Assembly (NCBI GenBank): GCA_020633435.1 | Contig: JACKDP010000003.1 | Location: forward strand, 434,001-498,000 | DNA from: Myxococcales bacterium | Lineage (GTDB): Bacteria; Myxococcota_A; Bradymonadia; UBA7976; UBA1532 | DNA: 64,000 nucleotides | Reading direction: 5' to 3' | Shown: positions 16,018-24,016 of the stretch, piece by piece | Layout of the letters: each line of letters begins with the position of its first letter | How positions within the stretch are numbered: position 1 is the first letter of the stretch | Position numbers and translations under genes: made by a program | Notes under the pieces: generated by a model | Database searches by the model: none | Told to the model about the DNA's origin: nothing | What the model saw: the letters and a program-made list of their open reading frames with translations, nothing else

Positions 16018-17862
16018 ATGAGCGGCACATCCGGCGACCTCCAGAAGATCCTCGAAGGGCCTGACGACGCGGCGCTCGCCGCCGAGGACAAGGCCCTGCT
16101 CGACCTCGCCCGCCAGGCCTTCGCCGAGCTGGGCAAGCTGGTGAAGAACATCCAGCTCTACGGCCCCGAGCACCAGGCCAACGAGCGCTTCCGCGCCCGC
16201 TTCGGCGAGGCCATGCAGGGCCTCGTCGCCCGGCGACCCGTCATCGAGGTGAAGGTCGGCGCCTACGAGCTCCTCCTCTTCCAGCGCACGGTCTACGAGA
16301 ACGAGAGCCCGGAGCGGAACTTCGTCTACCAGTTCTTCATGGATGGCGTGCGCACGCTCACCTTCCACAGCGGCCTCCCGATGACCGAGCTCGATGGCCT
16401 GCTCGACATCCTGCTGACGGACTGGGCCGATCCGAGCCTCTTCGAGGACGACGTCGTCACCCTCCTGTGGAACAAGGAGTTCCAGCACATCGGCTACGCG
16501 GTGGCCGACGACTACGGCGACGACGCCCGCGAGGGGGAGCAGCACCACTACACCATCGCCGGCGTGCTGGAGAATGTGCGGCGCCGGGCCGACGTGGAGG
16601 TGGAGGCCTCCCAGGACGCCGCCGACGCGCGCTCGCGGCGCAAGGCCCAGCGCCTCAGCGACGACATCGGGCTCACCGAGGCCGATCTCGCCCGCTTCGA
16701 GGAGCAGCCCTTCGCGATGGACGAGGAGGAGTTCCAGCGCCTCAAGGCCGTCCTGCATACGACCGGCCGCGAGACGCTGGAGAAGTTCGTCGAGATCCTC
16801 TTCCGGGTGAACGTCGACGACGGCGACGCCGGCGGTGAGCGCATCGTCGGCATCTTCGAGCGCATCGCCGACCTGCAGCTCGAGGCGGGCAACCTCAGCG
16901 AGCTCGAGCGCCTGATGCGCAAGGTCCGCCGGCTCGGCGGCCTCGGCGTGGGCGACAGCCGGCGGGCCATCGAGCGCATCTTCCAGCGCTGGTCCGAGGC
17001 CGAGTTCGTCCAGCGTGTGGGCGCCATCCTCGCGGATCGCAACAACACCCAGATGCCCTCGGCCCTGGCCATCCTGACGCTGCTGCCCCCGTCGGCGCTG
17101 CCGCAGATCGTGCAGCTCATCGGGCGGGTGAAGGTGCCCGAGCGCCGCCAGGTGTTGCTGGCGCTGCTGCCGCGCCTCATCCGCTCCCCCGAGCAGGCCG
17201 AGGAGGTCGCGCGCATCCTGGAGACGGCGGACCAGGCCCTCGCCCACGAGCTGCTCAAGGCGCTGCGCGCGTTCCCCGACGTGCGTGTCCTCACCGCGGC
17301 GGTGCGCGCCGGCATGGGCAACAGCGACGCCCATGTGCGCCTCGAGTGCCTGGCGGCCATCCCGCCCGAGGCGGCCGGGCGCTTCCGCGAGGTGCTCTTC
17401 CGGGCGCTGCGCGACGCGGCGAAGTCCGTGCGCGGCAAGGCCATCCACACGCTGGCCCGCATCAACTCGCCCGACGTGCACGACTACATCCTCGACAGCA
17501 TCGAGGACCGCGCCTTCGGGGCCTACGAGCTGGACGAGAAGCGGCGGTTCTTCGTGGCCGCGGCCCTCACCGGCGACGCCAGCCGGCACCTCCTGGAGGT
17601 CTTCCAGCAAGGGCGCCTCATCGGCCGCACCCGGGCCATGGAGGAGCAGCGCCACTGCGCCGCCGTCGCCCTGGCCGTCGGCATGTGCGCCGAGGCCGTG
17701 CCCCTCTTCGAGCGTGAGCTGGGCCGGCGCCTCAAGTCCGACCTCGCGTCGGAGGCCGCGGCCTGGGGCCTGACCCATATGCGCAGCGACCGCGAGGCGC
17801 GCACGCGGCAGCTCTACGACATCTTCTTCCGCGGCGAGCTGGGCGGGGTGACCGATGGCTGA
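16018..17862 (+). CDS. HEAT-like repeat protein of an HD-GYP-associated pair
   Basis: 614 residues, no signal peptide or membrane helix. The N-terminal ~130 residues (LVKNIQLYGPEHQANERF, VIEVKVGAYELLL, VYQFFMDGVRTLTFHSGLPM) form a module that looks related to the N-terminus of the next protein. From about residue 240 the chain is all-helical with repeated ~35-residue units typical of HEAT-like solenoids (LECLAAIPPEAAGRFREVLF, VRGKAIHTLARINSPDVHDYIL, ALAVGMCAEAVPLFERELG). It ends in an 8-base overlap with the HD-domain gene, so the two are translationally coupled and probably form a complex. Precise role unknown. Confidence 0.8.
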   Translation: MSGTSGDLQKILEGPDDAALAAEDKALLDLARQAFAELGKLVKNIQLYGPEHQANERFRARFGEAMQGLVARRPVIEVKVGAYELLLFQRTVYENESPERNFVYQFFMDGVRTLTFHSGLPMTELDGLLDILLTDWADPSLFEDDVVTLLWNKEFQHIGYAVADDYGDDAREGEQHHYTIAGVLENVRRRADVEVEASQDAADARSRRKAQRLSDDIGLTEADLARFEEQPFAMDEEEFQRLKAVLHTTGRETLEKFVEILFRVNVDDGDAGGERIVGIFERIADLQLEAGNLSELERLMRKVRRLGGLGVGDSRRAIERIFQRWSEAEFVQRVGAILADRNNTQMPSALAILTLLPPSALPQIVQLIGRVKVPERRQVLLALLPRLIRSPEQAEEVARILETADQALAHELLKALRAFPDVRVLTAAVRAGMGNSDAHVRLECLAAIPPEAAGRFREVLFRALRDAAKSVRGKAIHTLARINSPDVHDYILDSIEDRAFGAYELDEKRRFFVAAALTGDASRHLLEVFQQGRLIGRTRAMEEQRHCAAVALAVGMCAEAVPLFERELGRRLKSDLASEAAAWGLTHMRSDREARTRQLYDIFFRGELGGVTDG

Positions 17863-19381
17863 CGCACCGCGTGGGGGTGACTCCCAGAAGGCCATGACCG
17901 GGGCCCTGGACTTCCTCCACGGCCTCGACGACGCCGAGGATCGCTTCGAGGAGCTGTCCCGACAGCTCGTGAACAACTTCTTCGTGCTGCTGCGCTCGGC
18001 CACCATGCACGACCTCGGCAACGAGGCCATGCGCCGGCCCGTCGCCGCGATGGTCTCGACGGCCCGGGCCCTGCTCGCCTACGGCGACCAGGTCGTGCTG
18101 GCCCTGCGCGACGGCAACTTCTTCGTCAACCGCCGCCTGGTGAAGCTCGACTTCGGCTCGTTTCAGAACGCCCGCTACCTGATCCGCATCTTCGGGTTCC
18201 TCGACATCAACCGCCTGGTCTTCAGCGGCGAGCCCGATCACGCGACCATCATGTTGTTTTTGCAGGCTTTTCTGGAGGTCCTGGCCGAGAAGGGCGAGTC
18301 CCCCATCACCCAGTACCCCCTGGGCACCATCAAGGTGCGCAAGGTCGAGGAGACGGAGGACGCCACCCACCAGCGCGATGACGACCCGCGCCGGCAGATC
18401 CTGGCGACCTACGCCTCCGGCCTGCTGATGCTGCGGCAGTTCGTCAACGACCTGCGCCGGGGCCGCTCGCCGCGCCACGCCAAGGTCAAGCGGCTCTGCC
18501 TCGAGCTGGTGGACGTGGAGCCGCGCCACCACGGCCTGCTGCTCAGCCTGCTGCACCTCGAGGGCTACAAGGGCAACCTCTTCTGCCACATGCTCAACAC
18601 GGCGGTGCTCTCCATCGTGTTCGGCCGGCGCCTGGGCCTCAACCGCAGCCAGCTCGTCGACCTGGGCATGGCCGCGTTCCACCACGACCTCGGCTGGGCC
18701 CTGGTGGGCACGCTGGAGGGCGCGGGCCTGCCCCTCGACGACGCCGACGACGCCGCCCAGCTCACGATGGACGGCATCAACGACCAGCGCGATCAGGCCG
18801 ACGTCGACATGGAGGCCCTGCGCGTCAAGGTGGCCCGGGCCCTCATCCGCCTCGGCGGCTTCAACGAGCTGGTCATCAACCGCCTCATCGTCGCCTACGA
18901 GTGCCAGATCCCCGAGGACTCGCCGGCCGAGGGCCTCTACCACGGCGAGATCGGCGCCAGCTTCATGACCCAGGTCGTGCGGATGGCCAGCACCTACGAC
19001 GAGCTGACGACGCCCAAGGCCAGCCGGCGCGCCCTCCTGCCCGACCAGGCGATGCGCCGCATCCTCGACGACGGCGGCCGCACCTTCGATGACTTCCTGG
19101 CCCGCATCTTCGCCGGCTGCCTCGGGGTCTACCCCGTCGGCACCCTGGTGGAGCTGGACTCCACCGAGATCGCGCTCGTCGTCGACCTGCCCCGCAACCC
19201 CGTCCACTTCCACCGGCCCCAGGTGAAGATCCTGGTGGATCGCATGGGCAACGCCCTCACGGACGGCCCCATGGCCGACCTGGAGCAGACCGGCCGCACC
19301 GGCCAGTTCATGCGCTCCATCGAGCGCACGCTGGACAGCCGCCAGTACGGCGTCAGCATCACGCGCTTCTTCTTCGGCTGA
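17855..19381 (+). CDS. HD-GYP-like protein lacking the GYP motif
   Basis: 508 residues, cytosolic. An N-terminal ~150-residue module similar to that of the preceding protein (VVLALRDGNFFVNRRLV, YLIRIFGFLDINRLVFSGEP) is followed by an HD-type domain: CHMLNTAVLSIVFGRRLGLN, then AAFHHDLGW as the HD motif, and late segments usual in HD-GYP proteins (VVRMASTYDELTTPK, FAGCLGVYPVGTLVELDS). The H-H-E...G-Y-P segment expected between them is replaced by AYECQIPEDSPAEGLYHGEIG. It may be a weak or inactive c-di-GMP phosphodiesterase that acts as a receptor. Its stop is directly next to the convergent gpmI stop. Confidence 0.8.
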   Translation: MADAPRGGDSQKAMTGALDFLHGLDDAEDRFEELSRQLVNNFFVLLRSATMHDLGNEAMRRPVAAMVSTARALLAYGDQVVLALRDGNFFVNRRLVKLDFGSFQNARYLIRIFGFLDINRLVFSGEPDHATIMLFLQAFLEVLAEKGESPITQYPLGTIKVRKVEETEDATHQRDDDPRRQILATYASGLLMLRQFVNDLRRGRSPRHAKVKRLCLELVDVEPRHHGLLLSLLHLEGYKGNLFCHMLNTAVLSIVFGRRLGLNRSQLVDLGMAAFHHDLGWALVGTLEGAGLPLDDADDAAQLTMDGINDQRDQADVDMEALRVKVARALIRLGGFNELVINRLIVAYECQIPEDSPAEGLYHGEIGASFMTQVVRMASTYDELTTPKASRRALLPDQAMRRILDDGGRTFDDFLARIFAGCLGVYPVGTLVELDSTEIALVVDLPRNPVHFHRPQVKILVDRMGNALTDGPMADLEQTGRTGQFMRSIERTLDSRQYGVSITRFFFG

Positions 19382-21019
19382 TCAGCGGGGCCGCAGCAGC
19401 GACGCCTCGTAGCCCTCAGGCGCCGAAAACCCCAGCAAATCCAGCACGGTGGCCGCGACGTTGGCCAGCCCGGGCCGGCCGGCCCCCGCCGCCAGCACCG
19501 CGGGCACCTGCCCGGCCGGGTCGAAGAGCGACAGGGGCACCGCGTTGAGGGTGTGGCTCGTCCGCGGGCGCGTCAGGTCGAGGGCCCCGCCCTTCTGCCG
19601 CTGGTACATCTCGTCGCAGTTGCCGTGGTCCGCCGTGACCAGCGCCACGCCCCCCAGCGCCGCGATGCCCTTCAGCAGGCGGCCCAGCACCAGGTCCACG
19701 GTCTCCACCGCCAGGATGGCCGCCCGCAGGTCGCCCGTGTGCCCCACCATGTCGCCGTTGGCGTAGTTGATGCGCGCGTGGCGGAAGCGCCCCGTGGCCA
19801 GGGCCCGCAGCGTCGCGTCGGTGATCTCGGCGGCCTTCATCCACGGCCGCTCGTCGAACGACACGAGATCGCTGGGGATCTCCTCCCAGACCTCCAGCCG
19901 CTCGTCCAGGCGCCCGCTGCGGTTGCCGTTCCAGAAGTACGTCACATGCCCGAACTTCTGGGTCTCCGAGCAGGCGAACTGGGCGACGCCCTGGCGCACC
20001 AGGTACTCGTTCAGGCTGCGGTCGATGGCGGGCGGCGTGACGAGGAAGCGCTGCGGCAGCTTGAGGTCGCCGTCGTACTGCATCATGCCGGCGAAGCGGA
20101 CGTCGGGCCGCGGCCCGCGGTCGAAGGCCGTGAAGACCTCGTCCTCGAAGGCGCGGCAGATCTCCACCGCGCGGTCGCCCCGGAAGTTGAAGAGGCAGAC
20201 GCTCGCCCCCGGCCGGATGGGCCCCACCGGGCCGTCGTCGTCGGCGATCACGAAGCCGGGCAGGTACTGGTCGCTGACGCCGGGCAGCTCGGCCCGCAGC
20301 GTCTCGATGGCGGCGCCCGCCGAGGGGAAGCGCCGGCCCTCGCCGCGGACGTGCAGATCCCAGCCCCGCTCGACCATGGCCCAGTCGGCCTCGTAGCGGT
20401 CCATGGTGATCCACATGCGGCCGCCGCCGCTGGCGATGCGGTAGTCGCGCTCAGGGCCGCGCAGGGCGGCCAGCCGCGCCTCCAGGCGCTCCACGTACGT
20501 CAGGGCGCTGTGCTCCTCGACGTCGCGGCCATCCAGCAGGATGTGGACGCGCACCTGGGGCAGCCGGGCCTCGGCCGCTGCCTCCAGCAGCGCCCACAGG
20601 TGGCGCTCATGGGCGTGGACGTTGCCATCGCTCAGCAGGCCGAGCAGGTGCAGCGGCTGGCCGGCGGCCCGGGCACCCTCGATGAGCCACCGCCACGTCT
20701 CGCCGCGCACCAGCTCGCCGCTCTGGAGGGCGGCCTCGACGAGGCTCGCGCCCTGGGAGAACACGCGCCCCGCGCCGAGGGCGTTGTGGCCCACCTCGCT
20801 GTTGCCCATGTCGTCGTCGGAGGGCAGGCCCACCGCCCGGCCATGGGCCGCCAGGGGCACGCAGCTCTGCGCCAGCAGGCCGTCCAGCACGGGGGTCCGC
20901 GCCTGGAAGAAGGCGTTGCCCGCGTCCTCTGGGCCCAGGCCCACCCCGTCCATCACCACCACCACCACCGGCCCGGTCACCGGCGGGAGGAGCCCGCGCT
21001 TCAAGGTCCATGCGTCCAT
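19382..21019 (-). CDS. gpmI: 2,3-bisphosphoglycerate-independent phosphoglycerate mutase
   Basis: 545 residues (family usually 510-550). Interconverts 3- and 2-phosphoglycerate in glycolysis with two Mn ions. The N-terminal metal site VVMDGVGLG and the catalytic Ser74 in DDDMGNSEVGHNALGAGRV are clear, with HILLDGRDV, NFRGDRAVEI, CSETQKFGHVTYFWNG and TADHGNCDEM all in order. The ATG at 21019 is preceded by a -10-like TACTCT seven bases upstream and no ribosome binding site; the open frame continues upstream without homology. Confidence 0.95.
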   Translation of the reverse strand: MDAWTLKRGLLPPVTGPVVVVVMDGVGLGPEDAGNAFFQARTPVLDGLLAQSCVPLAAHGRAVGLPSDDDMGNSEVGHNALGAGRVFSQGASLVEAALQSGELVRGETWRWLIEGARAAGQPLHLLGLLSDGNVHAHERHLWALLEAAAEARLPQVRVHILLDGRDVEEHSALTYVERLEARLAALRGPERDYRIASGGGRMWITMDRYEADWAMVERGWDLHVRGEGRRFPSAGAAIETLRAELPGVSDQYLPGFVIADDDGPVGPIRPGASVCLFNFRGDRAVEICRAFEDEVFTAFDRGPRPDVRFAGMMQYDGDLKLPQRFLVTPPAIDRSLNEYLVRQGVAQFACSETQKFGHVTYFWNGNRSGRLDERLEVWEEIPSDLVSFDERPWMKAAEITDATLRALATGRFRHARINYANGDMVGHTGDLRAAILAVETVDLVLGRLLKGIAALGGVALVTADHGNCDEMYQRQKGGALDLTRPRTSHTLNAVPLSLFDPAGQVPAVLAAGAGRPGLANVAATVLDLLGFSAPEGYEASLLRPR

Positions 21020-21026
21020 GGGCCGT

Positions 21027-21057
21027 AGAGTAGGGGCCCTGCGGGCTTCCATGGCAA
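21027..21057 (-). promoter_or_regulatory. Promoter candidate for gpmI (leaderless)
   Basis: Minus strand: TTGCCA (5/6), 19 bases, TACTCT, then 7 bases to the ATG. The spacer is long, so this is less certain than the other leaderless promoters. Confidence 0.3.
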
Positions 21058-21226
21058 GGGGAGATCCGGGCGCTTTACCTGTGGTTGAATGCAGGAGAGA
21101 ATTTTTCGCAGCCGGGCTGAATGCGACGCCGATCGCCTCGTCTCGCCGCCCGCCATGCACAGCTAGACAGCGTATCCACCGGGCCTCGGCGCCCGCCGCG
21201 ATGCGCCTCGGGACAGGAGTGGGACG

Positions 21227-22120
21227 ATGTTGACGACGTTCGCGGTGTTCGCGGGCCTTTTCGCCGCCGGGACCGGCACCATCGATGTTCAGGTCGTACC
21301 CGGCAATGCCATTGTCGAAGTCGACGGCAAGGTCGTGAAGACCAGCCGCATCACCGTCAAGGCGGGCGTGCACAAGGTGCGGGCCCGCGCCGACGGCTAC
21401 TCCGCTCAGACGCGCTCCGTCAGCGTCAGCGCCGGCAAGACCGCTCAGGTCAAGCTGCGCCTGACCCAGTCCCGCACCACGAAGCCCGTGGTGAAGGCGC
21501 CCGCGCCCCGGCCCACGGTCGGCAACACGAAGGCGCCCTCGCGGCCGGTGATCGGGGTCTCGAAGCGCCCCACGGGCAAGATCCCGGTCATCTCGCCCAC
21601 GGCGAAGCCCGACAACAAGCCGTCGGTGCGCCCGACGGTGCGGCCGCGGCCGACCCCGAAGGTCACCCCGAAGACCAAGACGAAGGACGGCCCGACCGTC
21701 GTGCGCCGCCCGACGCCGCAGCCCGGCGCGGGTCGTCGCCCGGCGCCCGCCCGGGGCAACGTCGCCAACGGCGGCGGCACCCGCGGCGCCCGTGGCGGCG
21801 GGGGCAGCAACAGCCTGCGCCCCTTCGCGGTGCTCTCGTTCGTGGTCGGCGGCCTGGCCATCACCGGCGGCGTGATCACCCACAACATCGCCGATGAGAA
21901 GGCCCAGGACTTCAACCACAGCGTCGACCGCCAGGAGAAGCTGAGCCTGCGCGACGACGCCAAGGCCCTGGACAACGCCTCGACGGTGCTCTATGGCGTC
22001 GGCGCCACCGGTGTCGCGCTGGGTGTCCTGCTCCTGGCCCTGGATCCGGGTGACTCCCGGGCGTCGGTGGCGCCGCTGCCCGAGGGCGGCGCGATGGTCG
22101 GCTACGGGGGGACCTTCTGA
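21227..22120 (+). CDS. PEGA-domain protein with Pro/Lys-rich linker and membrane segments
   Basis: 297 residues. After a short hydrophobic N-terminus (likely signal peptide, to about residue 17) comes one PEGA domain (IDVQVVPGNAIVEVDGKVV to VSAGKTAQVKLRLTQS, residues 18-83). A basic, Pro/Lys/Arg-rich linker of about 120 residues follows, then a hydrophobic helix (FAVLSFVVGGLAITGGVI) and a second one (VLYGVGATGVALGVLLLAL) before a short tail. PEGA domains usually bind or anchor at the cell surface. The next gene begins within its stop codon (TGATG), so the two form an operon. A GGACAGGAG ribosome binding site lies upstream. Confidence 0.8.
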   Translation: MLTTFAVFAGLFAAGTGTIDVQVVPGNAIVEVDGKVVKTSRITVKAGVHKVRARADGYSAQTRSVSVSAGKTAQVKLRLTQSRTTKPVVKAPAPRPTVGNTKAPSRPVIGVSKRPTGKIPVISPTAKPDNKPSVRPTVRPRPTPKVTPKTKTKDGPTVVRRPTPQPGAGRRPAPARGNVANGGGTRGARGGGGSNSLRPFAVLSFVVGGLAITGGVITHNIADEKAQDFNHSVDRQEKLSLRDDAKALDNASTVLYGVGATGVALGVLLLALDPGDSRASVAPLPEGGAMVGYGGTF

Positions 22121-22563
22121 TGCGATCCTGGATTCTTGCCCTCGGGCTGCTGGGCCTGGGCGCCTGCGGCATCGAGCTCAACGAGAACGAGTGCGCCACC
22201 GACGGGGACTGCGCCCGGCTGAAGCCGGGCACGGTGTGCAGCCCCGAGAAGTGGTGCGTCCTGCCCAGCGCGATCACGCCGGATCCCGACGCGGCCCGGC
22301 CGGCGCCCGATGCGGCCCGCCCCACCCCGGACTCGGGGGCCGGCGGCGCGGGTGGCGGTGGTGGCGGTGGTGGTGAGCCGGGGGACGCCGAGGTCCCCGC
22401 GGCGGACGCCGAGGCGCCCATCGCGGACGCTGAGGCCCCCATCGCAGACGCCGAGGCCCCCATCGCCGACGCCGAGGCCCCCATCGCCGACGCCGAGGCC
22501 CCCATCGTGGACGCCGAGGCCCCCATCGTGGACGCCGAGGCCCCCGCCGCCGACGCCATGTGA
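22120..22563 (+). CDS. Lipoprotein with D-A-E-A-P-I-x repeats
   Basis: 147 residues. Lipobox L-G-A-C (Cys16) and a four-Cys motif (NECATDGDCARL...VCSPEKWCV) that is common in surface lipoproteins of myxobacteria. This is followed by P-D-A-A-R-P repeats, a run of Gly, and eight 7-residue units of D-A-E-A-P-I-A type. The tail is acidic and looks unfolded, perhaps a spacer or binding decoy. Co-transcribed with the PEGA protein. Repeat number may vary between strains. Confidence 0.75.
   Translation: MRSWILALGLLGLGACGIELNENECATDGDCARLKPGTVCSPEKWCVLPSAITPDPDAARPAPDAARPTPDSGAGGAGGGGGGGGEPGDAEVPAADAEAPIADAEAPIADAEAPIADAEAPIADAEAPIVDAEAPIVDAEAPAADAM
22384..22551 (+). repeat. Eight tandem 21-bp in-frame repeats
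   Basis: Eight copies of a 21-base unit (start GACGCCGAGG, then CCCCCATCG) encode D-A-E-A-P-I-A/V. The outer copies are most diverged (VPAA, APAA) and the central ones almost identical, as expected from slippage. Confidence 0.9.
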
Positions 22564-22579
22564 CCCGCCCCGCGCCCGG

Positions 22580-22936
22580 CTACTGCAAGGCGTCGGGCGC
22601 CACCTCCTCCACCAGCGCGTACACCGCCTTCACGTCCAGCAGCCGGAGCTGATCGTCCCACGGCACCCGCAGGCCCTCCGCCTTCGGGAAGAGGACGAAG
22701 GCGCCCAGCGGTACGCCGCTGACGTTCTTGCCCAGGCTCGGGCCGTCCTCGTCGTCCTCCGTGGCCCGCGCCACCTCCACGACCTCCCCGTACAGCGCCT
22801 CGTCATGCTCCTCGCGCACGCCCTGGGGCAGGTAGAGCCCGGCGGCGGATCGCTCGTCCGCCCGCAGCACGCGGACCAGGACGCGCGGCCCCAGGGGCTT
22901 GATGTAGCGCACGGGCTTCGAGGCCGATTCGGTCAT
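22580..22936 (-). CDS. groES: GroES-family co-chaperonin (Cpn10)
   Basis: 118 residues. The GroES fold is recognisable: IKPLGPRVLVRVLRADERS, a mobile-loop region with AAGLYLPQG, LYGEVVEVARATED, VPLGAFVLFPKAEG and the last strand LRLLDVKAVYALVEEV. It is longer than typical GroES (95-100) because of N-terminal, acidic-loop and C-terminal additions. No groEL is next to it; it is convergent to the repeat lipoprotein and divergent from the gene at 23000. It may be a second, specialised co-chaperonin. Confidence 0.8.
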   Translation of the reverse strand: MTESASKPVRYIKPLGPRVLVRVLRADERSAAGLYLPQGVREEHDEALYGEVVEVARATEDDEDGPSLGKNVSGVPLGAFVLFPKAEGLRVPWDDQLRLLDVKAVYALVEEVAPDALQ

Positions 22937-22964
22937 GCTTCGCCTCCGATTCTGGGGGTCGCCC

Positions 22965-22993
22965 TTGATTCCCGCCGGCAGGTCGCGCACAAA
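22965..22993 (+). promoter_or_regulatory. Sigma-70-type promoter, leaderless start of the 23000 gene
   Basis: TTGATT, 17 bases, CACAAA, then 6 bases to ATG; no ribosome binding site before the ATG. Confidence 0.35.
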
Positions 22994-22999
22994 GCGGGC

Positions 23000-23668
23000 A
23001 TGGGTCGAATCATCGTCACCGTCGGCGGTCCCTGGAGCAACCCTCCTCGACTGCTCTCCTCCCTCGAGCTCGCCTATGGCGAGGGCGAGCCCGAGTTCGC
23101 GCGCGACGTGGCGGCCCTGGGCCGCCGCCAGGGGACGTTCGAGGCCGACGAGCTGCAGGCGCTGCGGCGCCACACCGGCATCGTCCAGGCGAGCGTCGAG
23201 TTCGAGGCGCCGGGCTCGACGGAGCCTGCCGAGGCGGCCGCCCGCTTCATCCTCGACGCCGTGGGCCAGGGGGCGGTGGCCGTCTTCGTGGAGACGGGGA
23301 TGCGCGTCTTCGCGCCCCTCGCCCTGAAGGGCATCTCGCCGCGCGACGTGTCGACGCTCTTCCACCTCTTCGTGGGCGTCTTCGCCGAGGGGGAGCGGGC
23401 CTGCACCGAGGGCATGTGCGCCTTCGACCTGCCCGACGTGGACGCGGTGCACCCCGACGCTGCGGCGGCCCAGGCGGCGGCCTTCGGGCTGGCGGCTCGC
23501 ATGGTCTGCGACGGCTACGTGCCGCAAGACAATGAAACCTATCAGAATTCCCTGAGCGCGCCCGTCTTCCGGGTCGTCGCGGGGCCGGCCGTCGTCGACG
23601 ATCCCGACGAGGCGGTCAACGAGCGCGGGTGGTGGCACCTGCGGCCGGAGGGCGATGATGTCGGCTGA
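23000..23668 (+). CDS. Hypothetical cytosolic protein (222 residues)
   Basis: The product starts IIVTVGGPWSNPPRLL and has no signal peptide or membrane helix. It is a mixed alpha/beta chain with an acidic C-terminus (VVDDPDEAVNERGWWHLRPEG). No domain was recognised. The segment AVAVFVETGMRVFAP to DVSTLFHLFVGVF suggests a compact single domain. Its end overlaps the start of the next gene by 14 bases, so the two are coupled. It is divergent from groES. Confidence 0.7.
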   Translation: MGRIIVTVGGPWSNPPRLLSSLELAYGEGEPEFARDVAALGRRQGTFEADELQALRRHTGIVQASVEFEAPGSTEPAEAAARFILDAVGQGAVAVFVETGMRVFAPLALKGISPRDVSTLFHLFVGVFAEGERACTEGMCAFDLPDVDAVHPDAAAAQAAAFGLAARMVCDGYVPQDNETYQNSLSAPVFRVVAGPAVVDDPDEAVNERGWWHLRPEGDDVG

Positions 23669-23978
23669 GGTGGTGGTCTTCTCGTCGGCCTGGGCGGCCG
23701 AGGCGCACCTGGTGCTCGGGGCGCTGACGGGCGCGGGGGTGCCGGCGCGCCTCCGCAACGAGCTGGTCGCGGGCCTCGCGGGCGAGGTGCCCTTCGACGC
23801 GGTGCGCGTCGAGGTCCTGGTGCCCGTCGAGGAGGCCGCCCGGGCCCAGCAGCTCGTCGACGAGGCCCGGCAGCCCGCGGGCGCCGATCGCCCGTGTCCG
23901 GCCTGCAGCGAGTCGAACCCCGCCGCCTTCGAGCTGTGCTGGTCGTGCGGCGCGGAGCTGACGGCGCCGCCCGGCTGA
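23655..23978 (+). CDS. DUF2007-like signal-transducing protein with C-terminal zinc ribbon
   Basis: 107 residues. The N-terminal part (VVFSSAWAAEAHLVLGALTGAGVPARLRNE to VRVEVLVPVEEAARAQQLVDEA) matches the small DUF2007 ferredoxin-like fold. The C-terminus adds a short four-Cys ribbon, C-P-A-C and C-W-S-C separated by 12 residues, which probably binds zinc. Function unknown; proteins of this group are thought to be small binding modules. It overlaps the previous gene by 14 bases and precedes the giant HEAT gene by 38 bases. Confidence 0.75.
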   Translation: MMSAEVVVFSSAWAAEAHLVLGALTGAGVPARLRNELVAGLAGEVPFDAVRVEVLVPVEEAARAQQLVDEARQPAGADRPCPACSESNPAAFELCWSCGAELTAPPG

Positions 23979-23980
23979 CG

Positions 23981-24009
23981 TTGCCGTGGGCGCTGGAAAG
24001 GGGGAACAT
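23981..24009 (+). promoter_or_regulatory. Promoter candidate for the giant HEAT gene (leaderless)
   Basis: TTGCCG, 17 bases, GAACAT, then 7 bases to the ATG at 24017. An AAAGGGGG lies within the spacer and would not be in the transcript if this promoter is used. Confidence 0.3.
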
Positions 24010-24016
24010 CGACCCC

